Assembly (NCBI GenBank): GCA_018402075.1
Contig: JAGYJP010000009.1
Location: forward strand, 1 to 55,522
Source: Candidatus Nanopelagicales bacterium
GTDB taxonomy: Bacteria; Actinomycetota; Actinomycetes; S36-B12
Direction of reading: 5' to 3'
Length of the DNA stretch: 55,522 nt
Position 1 is the stretch's first letter. Each line of letters starts with the position of its first letter. Of the stretch, positions 9,826-18,258 are shown piece by piece. Below the pieces are notes generated by a model, which saw only the letters and a list, made by a program, of their open reading frames with translations, ran no database searches and had not been told where the DNA came from. A program made the translations under genes and the position numbers.

Positions 9826-10332
9826 ATGACGCACAATTTCACGGTACCTCGAGTGCTCGCTGCGACGGATGACACTAGTGCGTTCAACTGCGGCGATCAA
9901 GAAATTGACACCTGGTTCCGCGAATTCGCCTATATGAATCAACGGGCGGGCATGACCAAAAACTTCATCAGTTTGGCGGGTGAATCCATTGGCGGATTCT
10001 ATTCCCTTTCAACAGGTGGTCTTTCCCAAGAAGATGCCTCGGCACGAGTGACAAAGGGTGTTGCACGACATTCGATTCCCGTAATTATCTTGGCGCGAAT
10101 GGGCGTGGACCTCTCCGGTCAGGGACACGGGCTCGGAACCGCACTACTCACCGATGCCTGCCTACGAGTTGCCAGCATTAGCGAAGATGTGGGTGTTCGA
10201 GCCTTCATCATCCATGCAAAGAACCAACAGGTGCGGGATTTCTATCTGTCCTTTGCAGAATTCGAGCCATCCCCAACCGATCCCCGTCACTTGATTCTGC
10301 TCATGAAGGATCTTCGGGCAGCGATCCACTAA
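9826..10332 (+). CDS. TacT-type GNAT acetyltransferase toxin
   Basis: A 168-residue GNAT-fold protein matching TacT toxins, which acetylate the amino group of charged tRNAs and block translation. Visible features are FNCGDQEIDTWF near residue 20, the acetyl-CoA loop QGHGLGTALLTDA near residues 98-110, and RDFYLSFAEFEPSP near the end. It follows the TacA-type gene by 37 bp. No good Shine-Dalgarno precedes its ATG, which suggests low translation or coupling to the antitoxin. Confidence 0.86.
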   Translation: MTHNFTVPRVLAATDDTSAFNCGDQEIDTWFREFAYMNQRAGMTKNFISLAGESIGGFYSLSTGGLSQEDASARVTKGVARHSIPVIILARMGVDLSGQGHGLGTALLTDACLRVASISEDVGVRAFIIHAKNQQVRDFYLSFAEFEPSPTDPRHLILLMKDLRAAIH

Positions 10333-10441
10333 ACCCCGATCCCAAGAGTCACCCTCATAAATCAAACTTTGGGACTTAGGGCCCAATAACTACTGGCTCT
10401 TGGCGGGAGAAACACCCTAAAAGTGGGCCTACCGTGGAGAT

Positions 10442-11707
10442 ATGAAAAAGCTCCTCGTCCTCGGTGGGGGAACCGCCGGCACCATGTCCGCAAATCGCCT
10501 GAGTCACAAACTCAAAGACTGGCAGGTCACCGTCATTGACCGCGATGACAAGCACCGCTATCAACCGGGCTTCCTGTTCATGCCATTCGGCACCTATTCA
10601 CCCGAGCAGGTGACCAAGTCACGTCGGGAGGCTTTGAACAAAAATGTTGAATTGGTGTACGGCGAAATCGATCGCGTTGTCCCCGAAGAGAGCAAGGTTG
10701 TTCTCGCAGACGGCAAGGAATTCGATTATGACTACCTGATTATTGCAACCGGTGTCAGCCCTCGCCCTGATCAGACAGATGGTCTTGCCGAAGGAATCAC
10801 CAACAACGACGCCGTTCACGAGTTCTATACATTCCACGGCTCGGTTGCACTCGCAGAAAAACTCAAGCGATTCACAGGTGGCAATGTTGTGATCAACATT
10901 GTCGAGATGCCGATCAAGTGTCCCGTGGCGCCACTTGAATTCGCATTCCTGGCCGATGACTTCTTCAAGAACCAGGGAATACGCGATTCGGTCAACATGA
11001 CCTATGTGACACCACTGGGCGCTGCTTTTACCCAACCGATTGCCGCCAAAGCATTTGGTGCGACTCTGGATGAAAAGAAGATCAGCGTTGAACCGGACTA
11101 CATGCTGATGGAAGTTGATAACGAAACAAATGAAATTGTTTCCTTTGATGAGCGCCGGGTGCCATTTGATCTTTTAGTGTCGATTCCCATCAACATGGGA
11201 CAGGACTTCCTGGCTCGCTCTGGTTTGGGTAATGAACTCAACCTGGTGCCGGTAGACAAGTTCACCCAACAGTCCACCCAGTACGAGAACATCTTTGCCC
11301 TCGGAGACACGAACAACATTCCGGCGTCCAAAGCTGGATCGGTTGCTCACTTCGAAGTTGATGTTTTCGTTGAAAACTTCCAGCAACACATTGCGGGCAA
11401 GGAAATGACCCACCGGTTTGACGGACATGCCAACTGCTTTATTGAAACAGGCGGTGGCAAGGCGATGCTGATCGACTTCAACTACAACGTGGAACCACTC
11501 CCCGGTAAGTACCCCTATCCGATTGTGGGACCCATGAGTCTGTTGAAGAAAACCCGCATGAACCACGTAGGAAAAATGGCCTTCAAGTGGGTGTACTGGA
11601 ACATCTTGATGCCAGGGCGCCAAATGCCCGTGTCCGCTCAGATGACCCTCAGCGGCAAAGAAACCGATCTCCTCACCGAAAAACAACTCGCCAAAGTTGC
11701 GAACTAA
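10442..11707 (+). CDS. sqr: Sulfide:quinone oxidoreductase-like flavoprotein
   Basis: An FAD enzyme of 421 residues expected to oxidise sulfide at the membrane face and reduce quinone, leaving persulfide or polysulfide. The N-terminal dinucleotide motif is VLGGGTAGT (7-15); IATGVSPRPD and NIFALGDTNNIP are the other FAD-binding blocks. The two redox cysteines of SQRs appear to be present: C160 in PIKCPVAPLEF and C332 in HANCFIETGGGKA. The C-terminal part is hydrophobic and amphipathic, as in monotopic SQRs. The next two genes are sulfur-carrier proteins, which supports the call. A flavocytochrome c subunit is the alternative, but there is no cytochrome neighbour. Bases 10333-10441 hold no gene. 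Confidence 0.85.
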   Translation: MKKLLVLGGGTAGTMSANRLSHKLKDWQVTVIDRDDKHRYQPGFLFMPFGTYSPEQVTKSRREALNKNVELVYGEIDRVVPEESKVVLADGKEFDYDYLIIATGVSPRPDQTDGLAEGITNNDAVHEFYTFHGSVALAEKLKRFTGGNVVINIVEMPIKCPVAPLEFAFLADDFFKNQGIRDSVNMTYVTPLGAAFTQPIAAKAFGATLDEKKISVEPDYMLMEVDNETNEIVSFDERRVPFDLLVSIPINMGQDFLARSGLGNELNLVPVDKFTQQSTQYENIFALGDTNNIPASKAGSVAHFEVDVFVENFQQHIAGKEMTHRFDGHANCFIETGGGKAMLIDFNYNVEPLPGKYPYPIVGPMSLLKKTRMNHVGKMAFKWVYWNILMPGRQMPVSAQMTLSGKETDLLTEKQLAKVAN

Positions 11708-11722
11708 CCGAAAGGAAAAATC

Positions 11723-12037
11723 ATGCCAACAACAGTTATTGAAGGCCACGAAGTAGCGGTCGACGACGAAGGCTTCCTCACCGAATACGACCAGTGGGAT
11801 CCGGAAATTGCCAAGGCGCTCGCCGCCGCAATTGATGTCCCCCTCACCGACGAGCACTGGCAGGTAATCAACTTCTTGCGCGAAGACTTCAAGGTCACCG
11901 GCGCCACACCAACGCTGCGTCGCGTGTCCAGTGAAGGTGGCGTTGACACCAGGCGCCTCTTCGCCCTATTCCCCAAGAAGCCGGCCAAGAAGATGTCCTA
12001 TATCGCAGGTTTGCCCAAGCCTGCCGGCTGCGTCTAA
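11723..12037 (+). CDS. DsrC/TusE-like sulfur carrier with a single C-terminal cysteine
   Basis: A 104-residue DsrC/TusE/RspA-family protein. The family C-terminus GLPKPAGCV carries the penultimate sulfur-carrying C103. The second cysteine of true DsrC, about ten residues earlier, is absent (the position is Tyr/Ser), so it should act as a one-cysteine relay like TusE rather than form the DsrAB trisulfide. HWQVINFLREDF in the middle is also a family hallmark. It lies 15 bp after sqr and 15 bp before the DsrE-like gene. Confidence 0.9.
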   Translation: MPTTVIEGHEVAVDDEGFLTEYDQWDPEIAKALAAAIDVPLTDEHWQVINFLREDFKVTGATPTLRRVSSEGGVDTRRLFALFPKKPAKKMSYIAGLPKPAGCV

Positions 12038-12052
12038 AGAGAGATGACACAC

Positions 12053-12565
12053 ATGAGCACAGCAACAACAGAAATGTTGATTCCAAATTTCGGCGACGAT
12101 AAAGAAACCGGGCGCAAACTCGCCATCATTATTTCCAAGGGTTCACTCGACATGGCCTACCCCGGATTGATTCTGGGGAATGCGGCTCTCGGTGAGGGCG
12201 TCGAAGTGGAATTGTTCTTCACCTTCTGGGGCTTTGACATCATTACCAAAAGTCGTATGAATGACCTGAAGTTCTCTCCGGTGGGTAACCCAGCAGCACA
12301 CATGCCAGCGGCATTGAGCCCACTTCCCGGTGTGACCGCCATGGCGACCCACGCCCTGAAGAAGTCCATGTCGGATTTGGATATTCCACCGGTACCTGAA
12401 TTCCTTGATCTGGTGAAAGCATCCGGTGCTCGCATCTGGGCATGCCGACTCAGTGCTGACATGAACCACCTCACGGAGTCCGATCTTTATGACGGAGTCG
12501 ATGGAATCATCAACGCAAGTGATTTCATTGAAATGACAGACGGGGCTCAGTTGCTGTTTATCTAG
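12053..12565 (+). CDS. DsrE2-like sulfurtransferase family protein
   Basis: A protein of about 170 residues of the DsrE/DsrF/DsrH-like fold, closest to the DsrE2 group: SKGSLDMAYPGLILGNAA, FFTFWGFDIITKSRMNDL, GNPAAHMP and IPPVPEFLDL are typical blocks. It contains one cysteine (in IWACRLSADM), the likely persulfide site. The ATG at 12053 has GAGAG at the right distance; an ATG at 12044 touches that sequence and is less likely. With sqr and the DsrC-like gene it probably forms a persulfide-transfer chain. It converges on mog with only 17 bp and no terminator between. Confidence 0.85.
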   Translation: MSTATTEMLIPNFGDDKETGRKLAIIISKGSLDMAYPGLILGNAALGEGVEVELFFTFWGFDIITKSRMNDLKFSPVGNPAAHMPAALSPLPGVTAMATHALKKSMSDLDIPPVPEFLDLVKASGARIWACRLSADMNHLTESDLYDGVDGIINASDFIEMTDGAQLLFI

Positions 12566-12582
12566 TGCGTTGATTATTGAGC

Positions 12583-13077
12583 TTATTGAGATTGCGCTGG
12601 GTGATCTCCACCATTGATTTGATCCAATGCATGCATGATGACCTGCGCAATCACGGCAACCGAGTCTTTTGCTCCCCCGGGGGAGCCGGGTGCATTGATC
12701 ACAATTGATGTGTTGATCTGACCGGCAACCCCGCGGGACAACATGGCGGTGGGAATGCCGTGCGCTGCACCGAATGCCCGGATCGAATCCGCAATGCCCG
12801 GGATCTCGCGATCCAGTAACGGCACGGTGTACTCGGGGGTGTTATCCGCCGGGGTCAATCCCGTTCCCCCCGTTGTGATCACGAGGTCGTGTCCGGAATT
12901 AACGGCTTGGGTGATTGCCTGGCTGACTCCGGGGCCATCGGGAATTATCACCGTCGGTGAACAGGTGAATCCAAGTTCGCTCAGCGCAGCGGTCATGATT
13001 TCACCGGAGGTGTCTTCACGGATGCCGGCAGCCGCGCGGGTGGAAACGGTGATCACCTGGGCCCGGTAGTTAGGCAT
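12583..13077 (-). CDS. mog: MogA/MoaB-family molybdopterin adenylyltransferase
   Basis: Adenylates molybdopterin ahead of molybdenum insertion. The 164-residue protein contains TTGGTGLTPADNTPE, the MoCF_biosynth signature, plus STRAAAGIREDTSG near the start and INAPGSPGGAKDS near the end. ATG at 13077 overlaps moaC by 8 bp and has GGGAAG upstream; a longer start at 13140 would lie deep in moaC. Last gene of the moeA-moaC-mog operon. Confidence 0.92.
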   Translation of the reverse strand: MPNYRAQVITVSTRAAAGIREDTSGEIMTAALSELGFTCSPTVIIPDGPGVSQAITQAVNSGHDLVITTGGTGLTPADNTPEYTVPLLDREIPGIADSIRAFGAAHGIPTAMLSRGVAGQINTSIVINAPGSPGGAKDSVAVIAQVIMHALDQINGGDHPAQSQ

Positions 13078-13549
13078 GTGCTTCCCGGGTCCAGTGACCG
13101 GAGCGACCACCTTTTTTCTCGCGCAACTCCACACATTCAATGCGGGCCATGCGATCTCGACCCTTCACCATGTCGATCAAGGCAAGTGCACCCACCGAAG
13201 CTGCGGTGAGTGCCTCCATTTCCACCCCGGTTCGGTCAGCGGTCATGACGGTCACCAACATGGCAACACCCTTGTCCGTGATCTCCAGCAGAACATCTAC
13301 GCCGTGAATCGCAATCGGATGACACAGGGGAATCAGATCACTTGTTTTCTTGGTCGCGGAGATCGCGGCAATGCGAGCAACCGCGAGGGCATCTCCTTTG
13401 GGCATGTCACCTGCCCGCAGTAAAGCAATCACTTCGGGTGAAATGGAGACGAATGAATAAGCCGTGGCACTGCGTTCGGTCACAGTTTTCTCAACCACAT
13501 TGACCATGTGGGCATTGCCCTGATCATTGAGATGCGGGAATGCATTCAA
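13070..13549 (-). CDS. moaC: Cyclic pyranopterin monophosphate synthase
   Basis: Works with MoaA to turn GTP into cyclic pyranopterin monophosphate. The 159-residue protein contains KTSDLIPLCHPI, MEALTAASVGALALIDMVKG and the ending VELREKKGGRSG, all MoaC hallmarks. It overlaps moeA by 4 bp and mog by 8 bp, so the three genes form one transcript. Confidence 0.96.
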   Translation of the reverse strand: MNAFPHLNDQGNAHMVNVVEKTVTERSATAYSFVSISPEVIALLRAGDMPKGDALAVARIAAISATKKTSDLIPLCHPIAIHGVDVLLEITDKGVAMLVTVMTADRTGVEMEALTAASVGALALIDMVKGRDRMARIECVELREKKGGRSGHWTREAHA

Positions 13550-14763
13550 GATAATTCACCTCTCACATCAATCACTTCAACTTGTTGTCCACTGGCAATA
13601 CTGTCAACTCCCACCGGAATAACAACCAGGGCATCAGCCTGAGCCAGTCCACCAAGAACATGTGACCCCTGCCCCGTTCCCACAAGTTCAACCTGCCCCT
13701 GCGCAAGGTAGCGAGCTCGCGCAAACTGCACCTTATTTATTGGTGATCTCAGTTCACCGATGAGCGTTGCTGAGTGCTGCGGGCGCTGTAACTGCTTCAA
13801 TCCCCGCATCTTACGAATTGCTGGACGAATAAAGGTTTCAAACGAAATATAAGCGCTCACCGGGTTTCCCGGTAGCGTTATGATCGGGATTGCCGGCTGG
13901 CCGACACTGCCGAAACCTTGGGGCATTCCGGGTTGCATAGCCACTTTATGAAACTGCGCAGTTCCCAGTTTCAGGAATGCAGACTTAACGGGATCGTAGG
14001 CACCCATACTCACGCCACCGGTTGTGATGATGAGATCAGCTCGGTGTACCTGATCCTCAAGGATCCCAATTAAGGTCTCTTCGTCATCTTGCACGGGTGG
14101 AAGTCGATAGGCCGCAGCTCCACTGTCATTAGCGATTGCGGTGACGAGGAAACTATTTGAATCCGAAATTAGCCCAAATTTGAGTTCAGTTCCTGGTTCA
14201 ACAAGTTCGCTGCCCGTCGCAAGTACAGCAACGCGTGGTTTGGGGATCACTGAAATAACCCCGTGGCCAACTGCGGCGATCAACGCGATTTGGCGAGGGC
14301 CAATGAACGTGCCTCGTGGGAGAACAAGGTCTCCCGCTTTAACATCCTCTCCTTCGCGCCGGATACAACTTCCCGCTACAACTGACGCCCTGATCACCAC
14401 GTCCTCGCTACCACCGTCAGTACTCTCAATGGGAATTACGCTGTCTGCACCAGCCGGAACCGGTGCACCGGTCATGATTCGGATGGCCTGACCGCTTCGC
14501 AAAGTTTCCACGGACTTGAACCCGGCCGGGATATCGTCAATCACGGGGAGCGTGATCGGTGAACTCTCACCTGCATTCACCAAATCCGAGGCAATTACCG
14601 CGTACCCATCCATGGACGAGTTATCAAATGAAGGAAGCGGCCAACGTGCATAAATATCTTGGGCCAGCACACATCCATTCACATCTGAGATTGGCATTTC
14701 CATTGGGGGAAGTTCGCTGACACTGTCAAGAACGAGGTCAAGGTACTCCGCAACGCTAAGCAT
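13546..14763 (-). CDS. moeA: Molybdopterin molybdotransferase
   Basis: Inserts molybdate into adenylated molybdopterin. The 405-residue protein contains PLPSFDNSSMDGYAV near residue 42, the MoCF domain with TTGGVSMGAYDPVK, MPGMPQGFG-type residues, LPGNPVSAYISFE, and a C-terminal beta domain. First gene of the moeA-moaC-mog operon. The 165 bp between it and the divergent 14929 gene hold no other gene and must carry both promoters. Confidence 0.95.
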   Translation of the reverse strand: MLSVAEYLDLVLDSVSELPPMEMPISDVNGCVLAQDIYARWPLPSFDNSSMDGYAVIASDLVNAGESSPITLPVIDDIPAGFKSVETLRSGQAIRIMTGAPVPAGADSVIPIESTDGGSEDVVIRASVVAGSCIRREGEDVKAGDLVLPRGTFIGPRQIALIAAVGHGVISVIPKPRVAVLATGSELVEPGTELKFGLISDSNSFLVTAIANDSGAAAYRLPPVQDDEETLIGILEDQVHRADLIITTGGVSMGAYDPVKSAFLKLGTAQFHKVAMQPGMPQGFGSVGQPAIPIITLPGNPVSAYISFETFIRPAIRKMRGLKQLQRPQHSATLIGELRSPINKVQFARARYLAQGQVELVGTGQGSHVLGGLAQADALVVIPVGVDSIASGQQVEVIDVRGELS

Positions 14764-14928
14764 GCGACAACTCTACGCGCTGAGACTCGGCGAAATAAGG
14801 GTTTACCTCAGCACATCAAGTTTCTTGGCCTAATGGGCCATCTGCTGGGCAAGCCAAGTGCCAACCTCGCTGCGGGGGTCCCATTCGGCTGGTATCATTG
14901 CGTAATTCATAACCACAGGGAGTAGCCC

Positions 14929-15177
14929 ATGTCCATCGAAAGTGAAAAAGCAGCTGAGGTACTTCGTACCGTTTGGCAAGGAACCCCGGGATCCATGACT
15001 GAAATGGATGAGGAGTGCACGCCGAACAAAGTATGTCGGAATATGAAAGATGTTTCTTTTGATGGATTCGCCGAAGAAGGTGTGGACATGGCTACCGCAT
15101 GGAAGAACAAGTTGGCCAGAGAAGGCAAGCTCGGTTCAGCTTCGCTGGGAGACCTCGTTCTGGGCCAAGTGGACTAA
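14929..15177 (+). CDS. Small protein of unknown function ahead of coxD
   Basis: An 82-residue acidic protein that I do not recognise. It has a CX5C pair (ECTPNKVC, residues 30-37) that could bind a metal or form a disulfide, a central DVSFDGFAEEGVDMATAW, and a lysine-rich helix. No signal peptide or membrane helix. ATG at 14929 follows a GGGAG Shine-Dalgarno. It ends 5 bp before coxD, so it is probably the first gene of the coxDE transcript and may be a CO dehydrogenase maturation factor (inference from position). Confidence 0.6.
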   Translation: MSIESEKAAEVLRTVWQGTPGSMTEMDEECTPNKVCRNMKDVSFDGFAEEGVDMATAWKNKLAREGKLGSASLGDLVLGQVD

Positions 15178-15182
15178 ATTAC

Positions 15183-16043
15183 ATGGCGTTTGAAGAACTG
15201 ACAGTTCCGCAGCTCACCAGCGATCTGGCGGATCGTGGCTATATCGCCGATCGTGGTTTGGCAACATCACTACTACTGTCACTCAAACTCGGTAAGCCTC
15301 TGCTCCTTGAAGGCGAGGTAGGCGTTGGTAAGACGGAACTTGCCCGCACGGTATCCGCGATGCTGGGCCGGGATTTAATTCGACTGCAGTGCTACGAGGG
15401 CATCGACATGCACCAAGCCCTCTACGAGTGGGACTACGCGCGTCAAATGCTCTTCGTACGTTCGCTAGCCACAGACAACGCCTCTGACGAACAACTTTTC
15501 GGTCCGCGGTTTCTGCTTGAGCGACCGCTACTGAAAGCCGTTCGATCCGGGGATCAATGTGTTCTCTTGATCGATGAAATCGACAGAGCCGACGATGAAT
15601 TTGAAGCGTTCCTTCTTGAGTTACTGGGTGATTTCCAAGTTACCATCCCCGAGGTAGGAACGATTCGAGCGCAAACCCGGCCGATTGTCATTCTTACCTC
15701 AAACCGAACCCGGGAACTCCACGATGCCCTGAAGCGCCGATGCCTCTACACCTGGATTGGGTTCCCCGAAAGCGAACGCGAAATCGCGATTGTCAAATCA
15801 CGACTCCCAGGGATCGGTCCAGCTCTTGCTGATCAGGTCGTCCATGCAGTCAACCGACTTCGCGCAATGGATCTCGAAAAAATTCCGGGTGTCGCAGAAA
15901 CTATTGACTGGGCCGAAAGCGTCAGCGCACTAGGTGCAAAAACCCTCACTGCTGAAGTCGCCATTGACACTCTCGGTGCTGTTGTCAAGGATCGCGATGA
16001 TTTGGAGTTTGCCTCTCGAAGTATTCAGGATGTCATCTCTTAG
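15183..16043 (+). CDS. coxD: CoxD-like MoxR-family AAA+ ATPase
   Basis: A 286-residue MoxR-type ATPase. Walker A GEVGVGKTE lies near residues 43-51, Walker B is LLIDEIDRADDEFEAFLLE, and LTSNRTRELHDALKRRCLY is sensor 1 with the arginine finger. In Oligotropha, CoxD is needed to insert sulfur into the Mo-Cu site of CO dehydrogenase. ATG at 15183 is chosen because it begins the conserved domain 5 bp after the previous stop; 15099 would overlap that gene. It overlaps coxE by 14 bp. Confidence 0.9.
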   Translation: MAFEELTVPQLTSDLADRGYIADRGLATSLLLSLKLGKPLLLEGEVGVGKTELARTVSAMLGRDLIRLQCYEGIDMHQALYEWDYARQMLFVRSLATDNASDEQLFGPRFLLERPLLKAVRSGDQCVLLIDEIDRADDEFEAFLLELLGDFQVTIPEVGTIRAQTRPIVILTSNRTRELHDALKRRCLYTWIGFPESEREIAIVKSRLPGIGPALADQVVHAVNRLRAMDLEKIPGVAETIDWAESVSALGAKTLTAEVAIDTLGAVVKDRDDLEFASRSIQDVIS

Positions 16044-17163
16044 CGGGTTCGACGAACTTCTCGTAGAGTTCGGTCAAACACTCAGACACGCAGGAATATC
16101 GATAGGTTCGGACGACATACTGACTTTCTGCTCAGGAGTTTCCCAACTCGATGTCAGCGACCTGATGGACGTTTACTGGGCTGGCAGGGCCACCATGATC
16201 CGGCGTCAAGATCAAGTTCCTGTTTACAACGCAGTCTTCAAGTTATTCTTTCTCGACATCGATGAGGCCAACACTGACGCCCGAAAACTCACCCTAAGGT
16301 CATCATCCACCACTGGTGCCACCCTCGAGATTCCCAATACTGAAGAGGGTATTCCCGGTGATATCAGCCCTGATGAAATCAAACTCGGTTACCTAGCGAG
16401 CACCTCCGATATTTATCGCTTCAAGGCTTTTTCCGAGTGTTCCGAAGATGAAATTCGCCAGGTACGAAAACTCATCTCCCGGATGCGCGTTACCCCACCT
16501 GTGCGCCGAACTCACCGGAGCACTCGCAGTCGTAAAGCCGCCCGACTCGATCTTCGACGCATGGTGCGCGAGAGCATGCGCAAACTTGGCGAGCCCCGCG
16601 ACCTCGCCTACAAGAAGCGAAAGAACAAGTTACGTCCATTGGTGCTGATCCTTGACGTATCGGGCTCAATGGCCGACTACTCCCGCAACCTCCTGCAGTT
16701 CGCTTATTGTGCGCGGCGCGCAAATGCCAAAGTGGATGTGTTTTGCTTTGGCACTCGTCTTACCCGAATCACGCGCTCCCTCGATCGCCGCAACCCTGAT
16801 GAGGCAATGCGCCTGGCTGGCGAATCGGTATTCGACTGGGACGGTGGTACCCGCATCGGTGACTCGATCAAGTCATTCACCAAAGATGCTCGACGGTCCC
16901 GACTAGGCCGTGGCGCGGTTGTTGTCATCTGCTCAGACGGACTTGACCGGGGCGAACCGGCGGCTTTGTCTCAAGCCATGGAAAGTCTTTCTCGAATTGC
17001 TTACCGAGTTATCTGGGTTAATCCGCATAAGGGCGATGTCGTGGATTATGTGCCGGCATCACTTGGCATGCTGGTGGCTGAACCTTATATAGACGAGGTG
17101 TACTCAGGTCACAATCTTGCTAGCCTTGAGCGACTGGCCAACCGACTCTCGAAAGTGGGGTAA
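16030..17163 (+). CDS. coxE: CoxE-like von Willebrand factor A domain protein
   Basis: A 377-residue soluble protein with a C-terminal VWA domain; the metal-binding MIDAS motif is DVSGS at residues 209-213, preceded by KLRPLVLIL. The N-terminal part includes VPVYNAVFKLFF, and the region before the VWA domain is rich in arginine. VWA proteins paired with MoxR ATPases act as metallo-chaperone machines, and CoxE is linked to copper incorporation into CO dehydrogenase. The ATG at 16030 overlaps coxD and is preferred over an upstream frame inside coxD. Confidence 0.9.
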   Translation: MSSLSGFDELLVEFGQTLRHAGISIGSDDILTFCSGVSQLDVSDLMDVYWAGRATMIRRQDQVPVYNAVFKLFFLDIDEANTDARKLTLRSSSTTGATLEIPNTEEGIPGDISPDEIKLGYLASTSDIYRFKAFSECSEDEIRQVRKLISRMRVTPPVRRTHRSTRSRKAARLDLRRMVRESMRKLGEPRDLAYKKRKNKLRPLVLILDVSGSMADYSRNLLQFAYCARRANAKVDVFCFGTRLTRITRSLDRRNPDEAMRLAGESVFDWDGGTRIGDSIKSFTKDARRSRLGRGAVVVICSDGLDRGEPAALSQAMESLSRIAYRVIWVNPHKGDVVDYVPASLGMLVAEPYIDEVYSGHNLASLERLANRLSKVG

Positions 17164-17165
17164 GC

Positions 17166-17462
17166 GTGAGATTCAGTGTTTCAATCCAAGCCGAGGGTGA
17201 TCGCGAGGTCACTCTTGAAGAAGTTGTTGAATTGGCCGATGCCGTTGCAGTTTTGAATGGAATCGCCTCGGGCTACGGCACCATGGGTTACGGCGCACAA
17301 ATAGTTGTGGAAGCTGATAGCTCGAGTGAAGCGGCCGATAAAGCAATACAACAATTCACACAGGCTGTGGGAAAGACTTCGCTGCCTTTATGGCCGATTA
17401 CCCGAGCGGAAACCCTCGGTGAAGACGAGGACTATGGCGATCTGGATAGTGACCTGCAGTGA
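17166..17462 (+). CDS. Small conserved-looking protein after coxE, unknown
   Basis: A 98-residue protein of unknown function starting at GTG 17166, 2 bp after coxE. The first 75 residues alternate beta-strand and helix patterns (FSVSIQAEG, LEEVVELADAVAVL, YGAQIVVEADSSSEAADKA), suggesting a compact ferredoxin-like alpha/beta fold. The tail is very acidic (GEDEDYGDLDSDL). No cysteine, signal or membrane segment. Position suggests a role beside CoxD/CoxE. Confidence 0.65.
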   Translation: MRFSVSIQAEGDREVTLEEVVELADAVAVLNGIASGYGTMGYGAQIVVEADSSSEAADKAIQQFTQAVGKTSLPLWPITRAETLGEDEDYGDLDSDLQ

Positions 17463-17887
17463 TACGCCTCGGTAGTTTGGCCGGTTATGCATTCGAAGGT
17501 CCACGCACCCTTGCCGGCTGGACTCCCCCAAAAGAGCCAGCTGTTTACGCCATCCTCACCAAGTCAAAGCCGGAGCCCTCACAGGAATTTTCAGTGATCT
17601 ACGTGGGACACGCCGATGACCTCTCACAAGTTGGGTTTCCATTCAAACACCGACGAACAGCTGCTTGGTTGGAGCGGGCAGGTAGCAAATTCAACCTGCA
17701 TGTGTGCTGGCTGAATGCCCCCGGGAGCAACCGCTCGCATCGAGAACAGATAACGCGCGATCTGGCGTCGGTGTACAACCCAAGTTGTAACGAAGAAAAA
17801 TTCGACAAAGCTTGGAAAGCCGAATGGATTGGAACCTACGACGCCCCCGTTACCGATCCACTCACGACCGGTCGTAAACCGAATTAA
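17459..17887 (+). CDS. GIY-YIG-like domain protein in the cox cluster
   Basis: A 142-residue protein overlapping the previous gene by GTGA. The pattern VYAIL, then IYVGHADDLS, an arginine pair (KHRRTAAW), and SVYNPSCNEEKF resembles a GIY-YIG fold (paired VYA and YVG strands, later Glu and Asn). The catalytic set looks incomplete, so it may bind rather than cut nucleic acid, or have another role. Its link to CO dehydrogenase is positional only. It converges on the membrane-protein genes with 11 bp between stops. Confidence 0.55.
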   Translation: MIRLGSLAGYAFEGPRTLAGWTPPKEPAVYAILTKSKPEPSQEFSVIYVGHADDLSQVGFPFKHRRTAAWLERAGSKFNLHVCWLNAPGSNRSHREQITRDLASVYNPSCNEEKFDKAWKAEWIGTYDAPVTDPLTTGRKPN

Positions 17888-17898
17888 TCTGTCTCGAG

Positions 17899-18258
17899 CT
17901 AATCTATGTCGACACCCATGGCCTCGATCATGCGCGTGCGCCTGACTCCCATTGCTGGTCGATTGACACCATCTGCTTCATGGTCTGCATGAACGAAGGT
18001 TGCTCCATTGACTATCCCCTCGCCCATGCCGTACAACAAAGGAAGCGCACCAGCAACAACACGACCAGTGGTGTTTATGGATGTCAGACCTGGTTCAATT
18101 AACGCCGCATCATTTTTAATCGCCCACACTAATTCGGCCGATTCTTCGAGATTAGCAGCGACTTTCTTCAATTGCGATCCAACAATGAACAGGTAGATCG
18201 CTAACCCTGCAATAAGCAAAGCGACGTCAATGACTGACCACCACTGCAATGAACTCAT
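17899..18258 (-). CDS. Small one-helix membrane protein 5 of the cox membrane array
   Basis: A 119-residue protein with one N-terminal helix (about residues 8-26) and a soluble remainder beginning QLKKVAANLEESAELVWAIK, an amphipathic stretch, then GRVVAGALPLLYGMG. No cysteines and no known motif. It starts within the stop of the preceding small gene (ATGA overlap), so it is translationally coupled. Last of five such genes downstream of coxG. Function unknown. Confidence 0.75.
   Translation of the reverse strand: MSSLQWWSVIDVALLIAGLAIYLFIVGSQLKKVAANLEESAELVWAIKNDAALIEPGLTSINTTGRVVAGALPLLYGMGEGIVNGATFVHADHEADGVNRPAMGVRRTRMIEAMGVDID

Noticed and set aside
11723..12037. True DsrC of a dissimilatory sulfite reductase system
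   Set aside because: Only the penultimate cysteine is present, and no dsrAB is in the window.
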